DNA of 64,000 nucleotides from a virus. Positions 52,132 through 60,581 of this stretch are shown piece by piece. The notes under the pieces were generated by a model, which saw nothing but the letters and a program-made list of their open reading frames with translations, was not told the origin of the DNA and did not search any database. Location: positions 1 through 64,000 of the IMG/VR virus record IMGVR_UViG_3300037323_000212. One strand, given 5' to 3'. The position numbers and the translations under genes were made by a program. The stretch's first letter is position 1, and each line of letters opens with the position of its first letter.

Positions 52132-54270
52132 TCAGTAGTAGGTGCTGATCATGCGACGCACCTTGTCGCCGTTGCTGTAGTAGCCAATCGTCTCGAGCAA
52201 GACGTAGAAGATTTTCACGATGTCTCCAACGATCTTCACGTAATCCACCACGGGCAGCACCTCGGTGGGCAGCCCCCTGGCCTGCACACAGGCCAGGGGC
52301 AGGTTCAAAGTGGTGATCTTGTTGCGCCCGGTGCGCGCGCTCCACGCGCTTAGCCGATTGGCCAGCTCTCGGTCCTCTAAGCCCGTGACCCATTTCAGCA
52401 ACTTAACGGGGGTATCGAGCTGCACGGAGATCTTAAGCGTCGAGTAGGGTGGGGTGGGCATGGAGCCGTATTTCGGTGCAAAAACCTCGTTCCAAAAGTC
52501 GTGGTGCATGTAGGGCGAGGTGTCTTTGTCGCCCGTGTAGCTCTGGGCGTCCTTGATCGAGCCGCTCCTCAAAAACCGGGTCTCTCCCTTTTGTATGGAC
52601 AAGATGATTTCTCGCTCGGTGTCGGCAATCTCCCTTAGGTACTTCTCGATGGACAGCTCGCCATTTAAGCGCACCTGGGTCAAGATGTCCTTCATCATCG
52701 CTGTGCCCCGAGCGATGATCTCGCGCGGCGCGTTCGATGATTTCAGCCCCACGCCTTTGATCTCAATTTCGTGCTCGGTAAACACATCGCCCTCTTGGGC
52801 TGAGATGTCAGCGAAGTAGTGCTTGCCCAGCTGGGTGGGCACGAACACGTCAAACTTGAACTCGTTTTTCATGGCAATGTCGTGCAAGCTGTCCTTGGGA
52901 ATGCCGTAGTTTGCTGACATGATGGCCAAGAGGTTGGCAATGGTGGCTGCAGCCAAGAACACGACCGTGTCTGCCACCTGCGTGCCCGCAGGGTCAAAGG
53001 TGATCTTGCCGTGGTACCACAGCGTCCAGTCTTGCACGGTGAAGATGGTCGAGTCGGTGTCAGATGTGAGCGCGCAGCGCCGTATGCTGCTGGGGAAATG
53101 CGCCATGCTGGGGGGCATGTTGGTCGTGCACCATAGCGTCTCAATCAAGTCTTGGTAGTCGCTTAGCGTATGCGCGATGCTCTCAACGGTGAGTGCCAAG
53201 GTGGCGTGCGCAGGCGTGCCCTCCAAGGTGCTGTAGTTCTTGCCAATGCCCTGAGTGATCTTCTTGCACAGCAGGTGCGCGAGCGCCACGTGGTCATCGG
53301 GGGCGGCTTTGAGCGCAGCACTGGGGTTGGGGTGGTGGCCTGTGACTTGGTTGCCCAAGCGCGTGATCAGCGTGCGCACGAGCGCCTCGTTGTGCTCCTT
53401 TAGGTGGTAGAAGTCCCCGGTGTACAAAAAGGCAGCTCTTTGCAAGGGGCTTAACTGCTCGACCAAGGTTGTGATGGTGGCCAAGTGGCGAGCCGACCTC
53501 CAGTACAGGTCCGTGGAGTACGTGATACCCGCCATCGTCTCTTGTGCAGTGGGCAGGTGAATGGCGTAGCGGTCCACCAGTGCTTGGAGCTTGAAGTAGT
53601 TCGTGTTGCGCACAATTGACACAATGTTGTTCAGCACAATGTGGTGGTTAAAGTAGTGGCGGTTGCCGCACAGGAACTTCTCGTTGTTGGCGTTTCCGTA
53701 GCCCGAGGTGCTGCGGCACACCGAGGTAAGCGTGCTGTGGGCGGTCTTGTTGTACAGAGGCGTGGACGGGGACACGTGAGCGCCAGAGATCGCGTTGTTG
53801 CCCAGTTTTCGACCTGTCTGCTCGATCTTCTTTAAGTCCGCCAAGGCTTTTTGCTTGGCTGCGCGCGCGACGAACATCGCTTTTTTGGCAACCGAGCGCA
53901 GCTGGATGTTCTCCTTGATGTACAAGCTCAAGATCGACTGCTTTTGAGCTGGGTTTAGGTACGTGGTGAGTGTTGGGGCAATCAGCTCGTGCTTGGCCAC
54001 GGAGTCTTTAATGTAGTGGTTCAGTGTCGTGGTGCCCTTGACCCGGTCGCCGTTGCTCCCGCGCTGCAAGTACTCCACGGCGGGGTCCACAAAGGCAAAC
54101 TGCCCCCCGGGCTTCAGTGCGGTCGATACAAAGCGCTGGCACTCTGCAAGTGCCCGCCCCGTGGCCAAGTGCAGGTAAAGCGCGCTGTCTTGCGCGTAGT
54201 GCTTGAGCACGTCCAAGTCGCGCTGGTACTCACCGGTGGGTCGAACAAAAAGGTTGGTGGGTTTTGACAT
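52132..54270 (-). CDS. Family B DNA polymerase, C-terminal half (motifs B and C)
   Basis: 712 residues from the ATG at 54270 (MSKPTNLFVRPTG); the longer frame begins with TTG. A motif-B-like SVCRSTSGYGNANNEKF (NxxYG class) lies near residue 190, and motif C is RRCALTSDTDSTIF (DTDS) near residue 410. No exonuclease motifs, so it complements the exonuclease/motif A polypeptide at 14103-16525. Two chains must assemble into one polymerase. Expression from separate, oppositely directed loci allows separate control. The ribosome site is weak. Confidence 0.83.
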   Translation of the reverse strand: MSKPTNLFVRPTGEYQRDLDVLKHYAQDSALYLHLATGRALAECQRFVSTALKPGGQFAFVDPAVEYLQRGSNGDRVKGTTTLNHYIKDSVAKHELIAPTLTTYLNPAQKQSILSLYIKENIQLRSVAKKAMFVARAAKQKALADLKKIEQTGRKLGNNAISGAHVSPSTPLYNKTAHSTLTSVCRSTSGYGNANNEKFLCGNRHYFNHHIVLNNIVSIVRNTNYFKLQALVDRYAIHLPTAQETMAGITYSTDLYWRSARHLATITTLVEQLSPLQRAAFLYTGDFYHLKEHNEALVRTLITRLGNQVTGHHPNPSAALKAAPDDHVALAHLLCKKITQGIGKNYSTLEGTPAHATLALTVESIAHTLSDYQDLIETLWCTTNMPPSMAHFPSSIRRCALTSDTDSTIFTVQDWTLWYHGKITFDPAGTQVADTVVFLAAATIANLLAIMSANYGIPKDSLHDIAMKNEFKFDVFVPTQLGKHYFADISAQEGDVFTEHEIEIKGVGLKSSNAPREIIARGTAMMKDILTQVRLNGELSIEKYLREIADTEREIILSIQKGETRFLRSGSIKDAQSYTGDKDTSPYMHHDFWNEVFAPKYGSMPTPPYSTLKISVQLDTPVKLLKWVTGLEDRELANRLSAWSARTGRNKITTLNLPLACVQARGLPTEVLPVVDYVKIVGDIVKIFYVLLETIGYYSNGDKVRRMISTYY

Positions 54271-54349
54271 ACGTGTTTCTGAGCAGGCGCACACCGCCTG
54301 TGACAGACCATAGAGGGAAAAGATGTTTTTCAACCAACAGCGGCATAAT

Positions 54350-54390
54350 CCCCCACTCGCTTAGGCCATCAGGTGCCAAGCGAGTGGGGG
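54350..54390. terminator. Hairpin terminator upstream of polymerase C gene
   Basis: 13-bp stem CCCCCACTCGCTT paired to AAGCGAGTGGGGG with a 15-nt loop. It ends leftward transcripts coming from the 54.4-54.7 kb gap before the polymerase gene. Confidence 0.65.
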
Positions 54391-54695
54391 AGATGCGCTC
54401 TCACGTTTTGAAGCGGTTAATCAGCTGAGCATTGGGTCAGGCGCTCTACAGCGATCACTGACAGTTTGTGAGGTAGCGGTCAAAGGAAATTAAACCCCGC
54501 CCTCACAAAGCGTCGCGCACCGCTCTGGGCTGAGCTGAGCTGGCTCCTCGCTTCAAGACAAGGCAGTTCACCAGCGTGGCTTTTGTCAAGCGGGGTGGTG
54601 TGCTGTCTTATCACAGTATAAGTCATCTTGACCTAAGTGTTAGAACAAACAAGCACTGTTCGGTGGATTTGTTGTGTTAAAAAATAAGACAGCAT

Positions 54696-54725
54696 AAAAC
54701 AAGAGGACCAAAGTCCTCTTGTTTT
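54696..54725 (-). terminator. Terminator of the small-gene operon
   Basis: AAAACAAGAGGAC-CAAA-GTCCTCTTGTTTT followed on the minus strand by a T tract (opposite 54678-54686). It ends the unit whose last gene stops at 55005. Confidence 0.75.
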
Positions 54726-54732
54726 GATGCGC
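54703..54732 (+). repeat. 30-bp inverted repeat, left arm
   Basis: Exact reverse complement of 54822-54851. The arm overlaps the terminator at 54696-54725, so long-range pairing would exclude the short hairpin. Confidence 0.85.
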
Positions 54733-54821
54733 GTTAAACTCAAAACCACTGGGGTGGGGTAAAAAAATAGCTTTTGCCCGTTTAGGAGCGTCAGAAGAAG
54801 TTTACAGCAGCTGGCATTTAA

Positions 54822-54851
54822 GCGCATCAAAACAAGAGGACTTTGGTCCTC
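54822..54851 (-). repeat. 30-bp inverted repeat, right arm
   Basis: Exact reverse complement of the left arm at 54703-54732, 89 nt away. Confidence 0.85.
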
Positions 54852-55004
54852 AAACAATGCGGGTGCAACGCCCACCCCACAGACTGCTCCGAGGGGCACG
54901 AATAAGCGTTTGGTAGGGTTATCCAAAAAGGAGTAAAGTGTATACCAAAGCGTCTTCAATGCCCCTGAAGCAAGCTGGGAAGTGAGCGCTACACATAATG
55001 GCGC

Positions 55005-55403
55005 TCAATCGATGGTGCTGATCGTGATGCTGGTAAATCCGTTTTGCAGCAGCACTTGGCGCAGCTTATCCAAGTCACTCAAATGGATGTCAGCCACAAT
55101 CACGCTGGCCGTTGTCTTTACCACCAGCACGGGCTGCTCAGCAATCCAGTCCATCGCCAGCACGCGCACCTCGCCCGTGGAGGTACGGATCTTCACGTAG
55201 GTCAGGTCCGAGGCTGAGCGCGGCACGCCTGGGCCCAGTTGGGAGTAGACCTGCACGTGCACGGGGGTCACGTCTTCAATGGCCTTGGCTGAATCGTAGT
55301 CCAAAAGAGCCAAGACGGTGGCGTCCTTGTAGCCGTAGCCCAAAATCGCGCCCGCTTTGAGCGTGAAGTTGTACACGCTCCTGATCGATAGGGAGTAGGT
55401 CAT
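55005..55403 (-). CDS. Small SH3-like beta-barrel protein
   Basis: 132 residues, ATG at 55403 directly after the previous stop (TAAATG context on the minus strand). Sequence (MTYSLSIRSVYNFTLKAG...LGYGYKDATVLALLDYD...TYVKIRTSTGEVRVLAMDWI) is beta-rich in a pattern seen in small T4-like and jumbo phage proteins with an SH3-like fold. Last gene of the small-gene run. No catalytic residues; function unknown. Confidence 0.6.
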   Translation of the reverse strand: MTYSLSIRSVYNFTLKAGAILGYGYKDATVLALLDYDSAKAIEDVTPVHVQVYSQLGPGVPRSASDLTYVKIRTSTGEVRVLAMDWIAEQPVLVVKTTASVIVADIHLSDLDKLRQVLLQNGFTSITISTID

Positions 55404-55847
55404 TTAAAAAATTCTCTCTGGGTCGTTGTCTGATAAATGTTTGATCACCACGCAGTTCGCACGCAGTGAGTGAAACACGTAGTTAAATTTGTTTGAGTCG
55501 AGCTCAATCACCTCAAACAGCTGCTGGGCCACCATGTCAGCAATGCTCTCGTAGAGCTTTAAGTAACTTGCTTGAACTATTTGCCCAAGCGAGGTAAGCG
55601 TCGTGTAAGACACCTGCAGGCCGCGGTGGCGAAGCAAGGTGAAGTTTGGGCGGTGGGCGTACACGACCATCGTGCCGGGCTGCTGCGTCTTTGAGTCAGA
55701 CAGCCAGTACAAAAACTCATCAAACACCTGCGTGAGCAGCTCGTGCACGTCCGAGTCGTCCAAGATCCCAACTGCTCTGAAGCACGAGACGCACTCGCGG
55801 GTATCGAGCACAATGTACTCAGGAACAAGGGGCTTGGTCCAAGACAT
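55404..55847 (-). CDS. Small-gene cluster protein
   Basis: 147 residues, ATG at 55847. It overlaps the previous gene by 29 nt in another frame and abuts the next. Mixed alpha/beta with an aromatic N-terminus (PEYIVLDTRECV); helical C-terminal half. No recognised family. Likely an early host-takeover protein by analogy with such clusters, not by motif. Confidence 0.6.
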   Translation of the reverse strand: MSWTKPLVPEYIVLDTRECVSCFRAVGILDDSDVHELLTQVFDEFLYWLSDSKTQQPGTMVVYAHRPNFTLLRHRGLQVSYTTLTSLGQIVQASYLKLYESIADMVAQQLFEVIELDSNKFNYVFHSLRANCVVIKHLSDNDPERIF

Positions 55848-56268
55848 GGAGTTCTCTGTTGAGTTGTTCGTGGTACAGGTCCTCTCGCTGCATCAGCACG
55901 CCATCGGCGTGCATCGCCTGGTAGGTGTACAGCAGCTGGCCGTTGTCGTACAGCTGGTTAAAGCGAAACGCATCCAAGAGATCCTTGCTCAGGTGCATCA
56001 TGAAATCGAGCACCTGCTCAAACTCGTGGTACAAGTCGCCGTAGCAGTGTTGCTCGACCAAATCGAGGTACAGGTACTCCACATCGGTCTCAGCGGTTGC
56101 ATTGCAGCGCAGCGAGTCAATCAGTTGGCCCATCAAGGCGTCTTGGTCGATGGTCCAGCCAATCTCGTACTCCAGAGCCGCCAGCCTGAGCCGGTACTCG
56201 CTCAGGTCCAGCAGCAGTTTGGAGGGTGCGCTAGGTGCACTCACTTTGATTTTGCACCAGTAATGCAT
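55819..56268 (-). CDS. Small-gene cluster protein
   Basis: 149 residues, ATG at 56268, overlapping both neighbours (38 nt upstream, 29 nt downstream). Acidic and helical: SKLLLDLSEYRLRLAALE resembles the LLxDLSxAY opening of its cluster neighbours, shifted by about 17 residues. No Shine-Dalgarno is obvious, so coupling is likely. Confidence 0.6.
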   Translation of the reverse strand: MHYWCKIKVSAPSAPSKLLLDLSEYRLRLAALEYEIGWTIDQDALMGQLIDSLRCNATAETDVEYLYLDLVEQHCYGDLYHEFEQVLDFMMHLSKDLLDAFRFNQLYDNGQLLYTYQAMHADGVLMQREDLYHEQLNRELHVLDQAPCS

Positions 56269-56644
56269 CGTGTTTGCCTCTTTTTTGAATGTACGACCAC
56301 CCCGCGTGGCCCCCGATATACGGGTCGATGTGAATCAGCTCTGCTTGCACGGCAAACAACACACTTATCATTGCGCTGTGCACCTCTTCGAAATCATCAA
56401 AGCGCGTTTGCTCCTCTTGGTCGGTCTCGTTGTCTTTCTCATCAAGCAGTTCGGTGCTTTCTGATAACCACTCAAACAAATCAGATACACAGTCGCACTC
56501 ATCATCACACAGGTGATTGGAGAAAGTGTTCACAATCACCTGAATGATCCCTTCTTGATTGACTGCGGTGGGTGCCATCAATGCCGCGAACTTTCTCAAA
56601 CCGCTGTAGGCCTCGCTCAGGTCAAGCAGCACGTAGTTTGTCAT
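56231..56644 (-). CDS. Small-gene cluster protein, LLxLSxAY family
   Basis: 137 residues from the ATG at 56644 (MTNYVLLDLSEAYSGL). It aligns with the next gene upstream: LFEWLS/LFEWIS, (V/M)QAEL.HIDP and SYIQKRGKHDALLVQ/SYVKQRGKHDALLVQ. A Cys/Asp pair cluster CDDECDC near residue 45 may bind metal. A TTAACCC element lies 15-21 nt before the ATG. Confidence 0.65.
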   Translation of the reverse strand: MTNYVLLDLSEAYSGLRKFAALMAPTAVNQEGIIQVIVNTFSNHLCDDECDCVSDLFEWLSESTELLDEKDNETDQEEQTRFDDFEEVHSAMISVLFAVQAELIHIDPYIGGHAGWSYIQKRGKHDALLVQNQSECT

Positions 56645-56677
56645 AGCGATAATCCTTTGGGTTAAGGCCAAACCGCT

Positions 56678-57097
56678 TCACGCTTGGGTGTGCACCAGCT
56701 TGTCTTGGCGCGCTGTTTGCACCAGCAGTGCGTCGTGCTTGCCTCTTTGTTTGACGTAAGACCAGTTGGTGTCCTCAGTGAAATTGGGGTCAATATGCGA
56801 GACCTCTGCTTGCACAGCCATCAACACGTCTTGCAGTTCTTCTAGGAGACAAAGACGGGCGTCTTCTTTCTCCTCACTCTCGTTTTCCTCAAGCTGGTTA
56901 AACAAGGGGTCTGTTGAGATCCACTCAAACAACTCCTGGGTGCACCCACAGCCGTCCTTGCAGTGGTGATCCGAGAAGTTATCTACAATCACGCTCAACA
57001 CATACTCCTGATCGACCACGTGGGGTGAGGCAAGAGTGGCAAACTGATTGAGTTTAGCGTGCGCCTGGGGTAAGCTGATCAGCAGGTAGTTTGCCAT
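56678..57097 (-). CDS. Small-gene cluster protein, LLxLSxAY family
   Basis: 139 residues, ATG at 57097. Clear paralogue of 56231-56644 (MANYLLISLPQAHAKL...; CKDGCGC cluster; LFEWIS; VQAEVSHIDP; KQRGKHDALLVQ). The Cys pattern C.DGCGC suggests metal binding. Function unknown. Confidence 0.65.
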   Translation of the reverse strand: MANYLLISLPQAHAKLNQFATLASPHVVDQEYVLSVIVDNFSDHHCKDGCGCTQELFEWISTDPLFNQLEENESEEKEDARLCLLEELQDVLMAVQAEVSHIDPNFTEDTNWSYVKQRGKHDALLVQTARQDKLVHTQA

Positions 57098-57125
57098 AAA
57101 TTAAGTCTCTCTTTTCGTTAAAGAC

Positions 57126-57497
57126 TCAGGAGGTTCGCCTGAGGAGTGCCATACCGCCCGAGCAGCGCCTCGAGTAGCGCCAAGACGCTTGGTGCTCAGT
57201 GTAGGGGTTTAAATGACAGAGCTCGGCTTGCATACCCAGCAGTGTGTTTTGCAGGCGCCTCCACAGCTCAAGGATCTTCTCGGCTGAGACGTCCTCGCCA
57301 CAGGCAAACCCCTCGTACTTGAAGATCCACTGCAGCGTCTCGTGAATCTGGCACGCCCCATCGACCTCATCAATGAACGTGTCAAACATCACACTCATCA
57401 GTGCCTCCGTGTCCAAGGTGGGGAGTGAGTCGTCCTTGCTCAAGCAGTCCAGTGTGGCGTAAGCTGCTGAGAAATCAACCAACAAATACTGCACCAT
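57126..57497 (-). CDS. Small-gene cluster protein, LLxLSxAY family
   Basis: 123 residues, ATG at 57497. MVQYLLVDFSAAYATL opening, WIFKYEGF core, (M)QAELCHLNPY and a C-terminal ALLRR resemble the other cluster members. It lacks the CxxxC cluster. Closest to the next gene upstream (57519-57887). Confidence 0.65.
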   Translation of the reverse strand: MVQYLLVDFSAAYATLDCLSKDDSLPTLDTEALMSVMFDTFIDEVDGACQIHETLQWIFKYEGFACGEDVSAEKILELWRRLQNTLLGMQAELCHLNPYTEHQASWRYSRRCSGGMALLRRTS

Positions 57498-57518
57498 CGT
57501 TTTCTTTGTGAAGATAAT

Positions 57519-57887
57519 TCAATTGACTTGCTTCAAAAGCGCAGTGTCCAAGTCGTGCCTGCGCACGTAGCGCCACGCGGTGCACCGCACCGCGTGCGGC
57601 TCAAGAAAGCTCATCTCAGACTGCATCTCCGTTAAAGCCACATACAAAAGCTGCCACAGCTCAAGGCGTTTTTCAGCCGAGACGCTCGCGCTGGCTGACA
57701 GGTGGGCGATTGAGAAAATCCACCGAAGTGTTTTTCCAATTTGGTGCTCGTGGTCTGGCTCCCTGAGCAGTGTTTCAAACAAAATGCCCATGAGTGCCTC
57801 CGTGTCAATGCGCGGCAGTGTCTCGTCTTGATCCAGTCGGTCCATGACGGTGTAGGACAAAGACAGATCAGCCAGCAAGTACTGCAT
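57519..57887 (-). CDS. Small-gene cluster protein, LLxLSxAY family
   Basis: 122 residues from the ATG at 57887, which has AGGAGG eight or so nt upstream; it overlaps the upstream gene by 20 nt. Paralogue of 57126-57497: MQYLLADLSLSYTVM, DTEALMGILFETLL vs DTEALMSVMFDTFI, LRWIFS vs LQWIFK. Function unknown. Confidence 0.65.
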   Translation of the reverse strand: MQYLLADLSLSYTVMDRLDQDETLPRIDTEALMGILFETLLREPDHEHQIGKTLRWIFSIAHLSASASVSAEKRLELWQLLYVALTEMQSEMSFLEPHAVRCTAWRYVRRHDLDTALLKQVN

Positions 57888-58287
57888 CACACGCCTCCTC
57901 ACTCAGCTCGACCAGTACGCTTGAGCAAAGCCGGTAAGACAGCACGCGCACCAAGCGCATGGGCCGATTTGCAAACAACGGGGCAATCAGGTCCGCGTAG
58001 TGATCGTAGAACAAACGCAGGCTGAGCTCAAGGACCTCGTTGTGCGTGCGCGAGCTCAGGCAGTGCGCGTAGGCAAGCTGTTCGTGCTCGGGCAGCGCGT
58101 GCAGCGCGCACTCCATTGTGCTTAAGCACGCGCTCACAAAATACTCTTCACTGTCTTGATTTTCCAAGAAGCACACCACCAGCTCGTGCGCGCCATTGGG
58201 CATGAGCGCGCGTGGGATCAGTTGCTCGTAGAAGATGCGCTCGCCCAAGTCCAGTAGGGGCAGGGCCATTTTAATGTTGCGCGCCAT
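57868..58287 (-). CDS. Small-gene cluster protein
   Basis: 139 residues from the ATG at 58287 (MARNIKMALPLL), 4 nt past the previous stop. The longer open frame upstream is out-of-register with the real upstream gene and is rejected. Helical, with a block RVLSYRLCSSVLVELSEEA at the end. No family recognised. Confidence 0.6.
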   Translation of the reverse strand: MARNIKMALPLLDLGERIFYEQLIPRALMPNGAHELVVCFLENQDSEEYFVSACLSTMECALHALPEHEQLAYAHCLSSRTHNEVLELSLRLFYDHYADLIAPLFANRPMRLVRVLSYRLCSSVLVELSEEACDAVLAG

Positions 58288-58291
58288 GCCC

Positions 58292-58705
58292 CTACGCTCC
58301 CCAAAAGCCGCGCTTGGGTGAGAAAAACAAGTCCACCTGCAGCGCGTCCAGCTCAAGGAGCAGCGTGGAGCGCGCATGCATGCGCGCTCTGAAAACGCGC
58401 GCGATGTGCTGCTGGTTGTGCGCGGCGTAGCCCGGCAAGTACAAGCGAGTGGTGTCCATGATGGCCTCGATGATGTGCGAGCCCACCTCGGAGTACTCAA
58501 AGTTAAGCAAATTGTTCTCCTCGAGCAGATGCTGGTAGTGTCGGCTGTGGTTCTCCCCATTGTCCTCAAAGCCGTGGGTGCTGAAGAACGACAGCACAAC
58601 TGCGCCAAAAAGCTCCTCGGCCTCAGGGTTTCGCTCGCTAAGTGCGATGCCTCGGTGGCGGTGCAAAATCTCGTAAGCCTGGTCGTACTCAATGACCAGT
58701 GCCAT
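58292..58705 (-). CDS. Small-gene cluster protein
   Basis: 137 residues from the ATG at 58705 (MALVIEYDQAYEIL). The opening VIEYDQAYEIL echoes the cluster's LLxLSxAY start. Helical; ends FFSPKRGFWGA. A longer N-terminus is open but lies over the upstream gene and is unlikely. Confidence 0.6.
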   Translation of the reverse strand: MALVIEYDQAYEILHRHRGIALSERNPEAEELFGAVVLSFFSTHGFEDNGENHSRHYQHLLEENNLLNFEYSEVGSHIIEAIMDTTRLYLPGYAAHNQQHIARVFRARMHARSTLLLELDALQVDLFFSPKRGFWGA

Positions 58706-58715
58706 TGAGGTGCGT

Positions 58716-59117
58716 TTAGTCAAAGCACTGGGCGTGCACGGTGAGCTGCAAGCACGATGAGCTGCGAATGGTGTACTCATACTTTCCCTTGTACCGACCA
58801 ATGCCAAAATTGGGAATGGCCTCTGTGATAACGGTGCAGATGAGGTCAAAGAGCTCGTTGACCAGATCTACGGCGCTTTGCTCTGTAAAGCCCACCCCTT
58901 CGAGCTCGAAAATGGCGCTGTCAAGCCCATCGATGCACGCGCCCTGAGCGACATCGTCCTTGTTCAACGCAACTGAGGTGAGCAAGGTGAGCACGCGCTT
59001 AATCCAGCTCTCCTTGGCACCTCCCAGCGCCAAGCGCTGCAGCAGGTGGTCTTTGGCCTCTTGCAAGGAGATCACCAGGTGCACGTACTGGATGCTACGA
59101 GCGGTATTCATGCCCAT
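58716..59117 (-). CDS. Small-gene cluster protein
   Basis: 133 residues from the ATG at 59117, with GGGAGAG 7 nt upstream; it overlaps the upstream gene by 23 nt. VHLVISLQEAKDHLLQRL resembles the cluster opening after a short lead. Mixed alpha/beta; three Cys. Unknown function. Confidence 0.6.
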   Translation of the reverse strand: MGMNTARSIQYVHLVISLQEAKDHLLQRLALGGAKESWIKRVLTLLTSVALNKDDVAQGACIDGLDSAIFELEGVGFTEQSAVDLVNELFDLICTVITEAIPNFGIGRYKGKYEYTIRSSSCLQLTVHAQCFD

Positions 59118-59757
59118 GCTCACTCTCCCACTCGATGATTCGTATGTCTCCCGCCTTCTCGATGATCAGTTGATTTTGGTTCAATTTTAGGTAGTGCAGG
59201 TGCATGTTGTCGTCGTTTAAGAACAGCATGATGTCTCGGCTGATCTCTCGGTACGCGTTGTCCAAGAGTTCTACCAGTTCTTGGAAATCTGACTCGCTGA
59301 TGCCAGGCACCAGCTGGGTGAGCAGTTTGTCCGAGCAACTGTGTCGGTGTTTGCGGTAGCGCAAAAACGCATCGAGCTGCTCACCGGCGAGTATCTCCAC
59401 GATCTTCAGTCCCCGGTAGGGCAAAAAGGAGTTGTTGCTCAGGTACTTGGCCTTGTTCATCATAAACAGTTTGGGGACCACCCGTTTGTCAAACTGATCG
59501 TACACCGATTGGCTAACAGTGTTTAGGTCTTGCACGGGCACCCTGCCCAGTGCTTGGTCGGTGCGCACGTAGTACGCGTGGCCCGCTCGCATGACTGGCT
59601 CCAAGCGGTTCATCAGGTACACGCCCTTGGGCGCGGGCAAGAGGTGGTCTGCGCACAGCAGCTCAATGTGAGCAGCACAGCTCTCAGCGTTCAGCTGCAA
59701 ACGCCCCTGCAGGGGCGAGTCGGTGAACTTGGCATACAGGTCGGTGGACATGGGCAT
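59095..59757 (-). CDS. Hypothetical, head of the small-gene run
   Basis: 220 residues from the ATG at 59757 (a second ATG lies two codons in). Mixed alpha/beta with a basic middle (FMMNKAKYLSNNSF) and a C-terminal beta pair. Separated from the tubulin gene by a strong terminator at 59813. Probably first gene of the leftward small-gene transcript. No family recognised. Confidence 0.6.
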   Translation of the reverse strand: MPMSTDLYAKFTDSPLQGRLQLNAESCAAHIELLCADHLLPAPKGVYLMNRLEPVMRAGHAYYVRTDQALGRVPVQDLNTVSQSVYDQFDKRVVPKLFMMNKAKYLSNNSFLPYRGLKIVEILAGEQLDAFLRYRKHRHSCSDKLLTQLVPGISESDFQELVELLDNAYREISRDIMLFLNDDNMHLHYLKLNQNQLIIEKAGDIRIIEWESEHGHEYRS

Positions 59758-59812
59758 AGGCTTGTTTTAAGAATAATCGGGCTGCTTTGTTTGAAAAAAG
59801 AACGTGTACAGC

Positions 59813-59858
59813 AAAAATCCTCACGCCCTTCTCAAAATATGAAGCGTGAGGATTTTTT
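59813..59858. terminator. Terminator after tubulin gene
   Basis: AAAAATCCTCACGC paired to GCGTGAGGATTTTT with a T tract on either strand; 34 nt past the tubulin stop. Confidence 0.85.
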
Positions 59859-59891
59859 AGATGCACAGCGAATTAAGCCCTGTTGTGTGCC

Positions 59892-60581
59892 TTACAACAC
59901 CAAGCCGATGGCGGTGGCCGTGTCGTCTTTGCCCAAGATGGAGGTGCGAGCGATCTGGGAGGCAAAGCTGGCATCGACCTCTTTGAGCGTTGTGGTAAGC
60001 GCGTTGGAGGCGCGCTGCACAAAGTCACTGCTGATCGTGAAGTGCAAAGGCTCCTCAGAGATCATCTGCAAGCTCCCTGGGGTGCCCACCCGCCACGCAG
60101 CAGGCGCGTAGCCCACGCACTGGTAGGCCGGTGTGCTGTTCAGTCGGGTGTTCATGTCTTGGAGTGCCAGCGTGGCCACTGAGACGACGGTACCCACCTT
60201 GTCCAGCTCGTGCTGGTCCATCACGAAGTTGAGCGACGACAGCTGGGCGGGGCCGCCCGAGAACTTCAGGTACTCCAGCCAGTTCTTGATGTCTGCGGTA
60301 TCAAGCTCTTCGTTTTGTCCGGAGAACAAGCCCAGCAGCATGGTGAGCGCGTACTTCACTTGCTTGTTCACCTCGAAGCGCGACTTGTCGCGCGTGTTCT
60401 CCACGTAGTGCATCACCACGGGTGAGTTGCGCACGTTGGCAATGCCCTCGTAGCTCTTTAAGGTCTTGATGGTGTTCTCAATCTCGATGCGGGTGTCCGT
60501 AGAACCCACCACCACGACCACCACGTTTTCTCCCCGGGCTTTGAGCTCGGACACCAGCACTGGGCCGATCACGGAACCACT
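59892..60581 (-). CDS. Phage tubulin (PhuZ-like), exon 2
   Basis: 229 residues beginning SGSVIGPVLVSELK, which completes the tubulin signature GGSGS. The middle helix (NKQVKYALTMLLGLFSG) and C-terminal domain follow. Spliced product is 338 residues, close to known PhuZ proteins. Confidence 0.85.
   Translation of the reverse strand, partial: SGSVIGPVLVSELKARGENVVVVVVGSTDTRIEIENTIKTLKSYEGIANVRNSPVVMHYVENTRDKSRFEVNKQVKYALTMLLGLFSGQNEELDTADIKNWLEYLKFSGGPAQLSSLNFVMDQHELDKVGTVVSVATLALQDMNTRLNSTPAYQCVGYAPAAWRVGTPGSLQMISEEPLHFTISSDFVQRASNALTTTLKEVDASFASQIARTSILGKDDTATAIGLVL

Larger units (their letters stand above)
54391..55004. other. Long non-coding gap with hairpins
   Basis: About 610 nt with no credible coding frame. 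Contains a terminator hairpin at 54696-54725 and a 30-bp perfect inverted repeat (54703-54732 with 54822-54851). A minus-strand -10-like TATACT lies near 54617. It may hold an unrecognised small RNA between the hairpins at 54350 and 54696. Confidence 0.4.

Noticed and set aside
54633-54959. 108-codon minus-strand frame in the intergenic gap
   Set aside because: Overlaps the terminator and the inverted repeat, has atypical composition and no ribosome site.
57868-58692. Longer 274-codon form of the 57868-58287 gene
   Set aside because: Its first half is S/T/R-rich shadow of the 58292-58705 gene in another frame; the natural start is the ATG at 58287.
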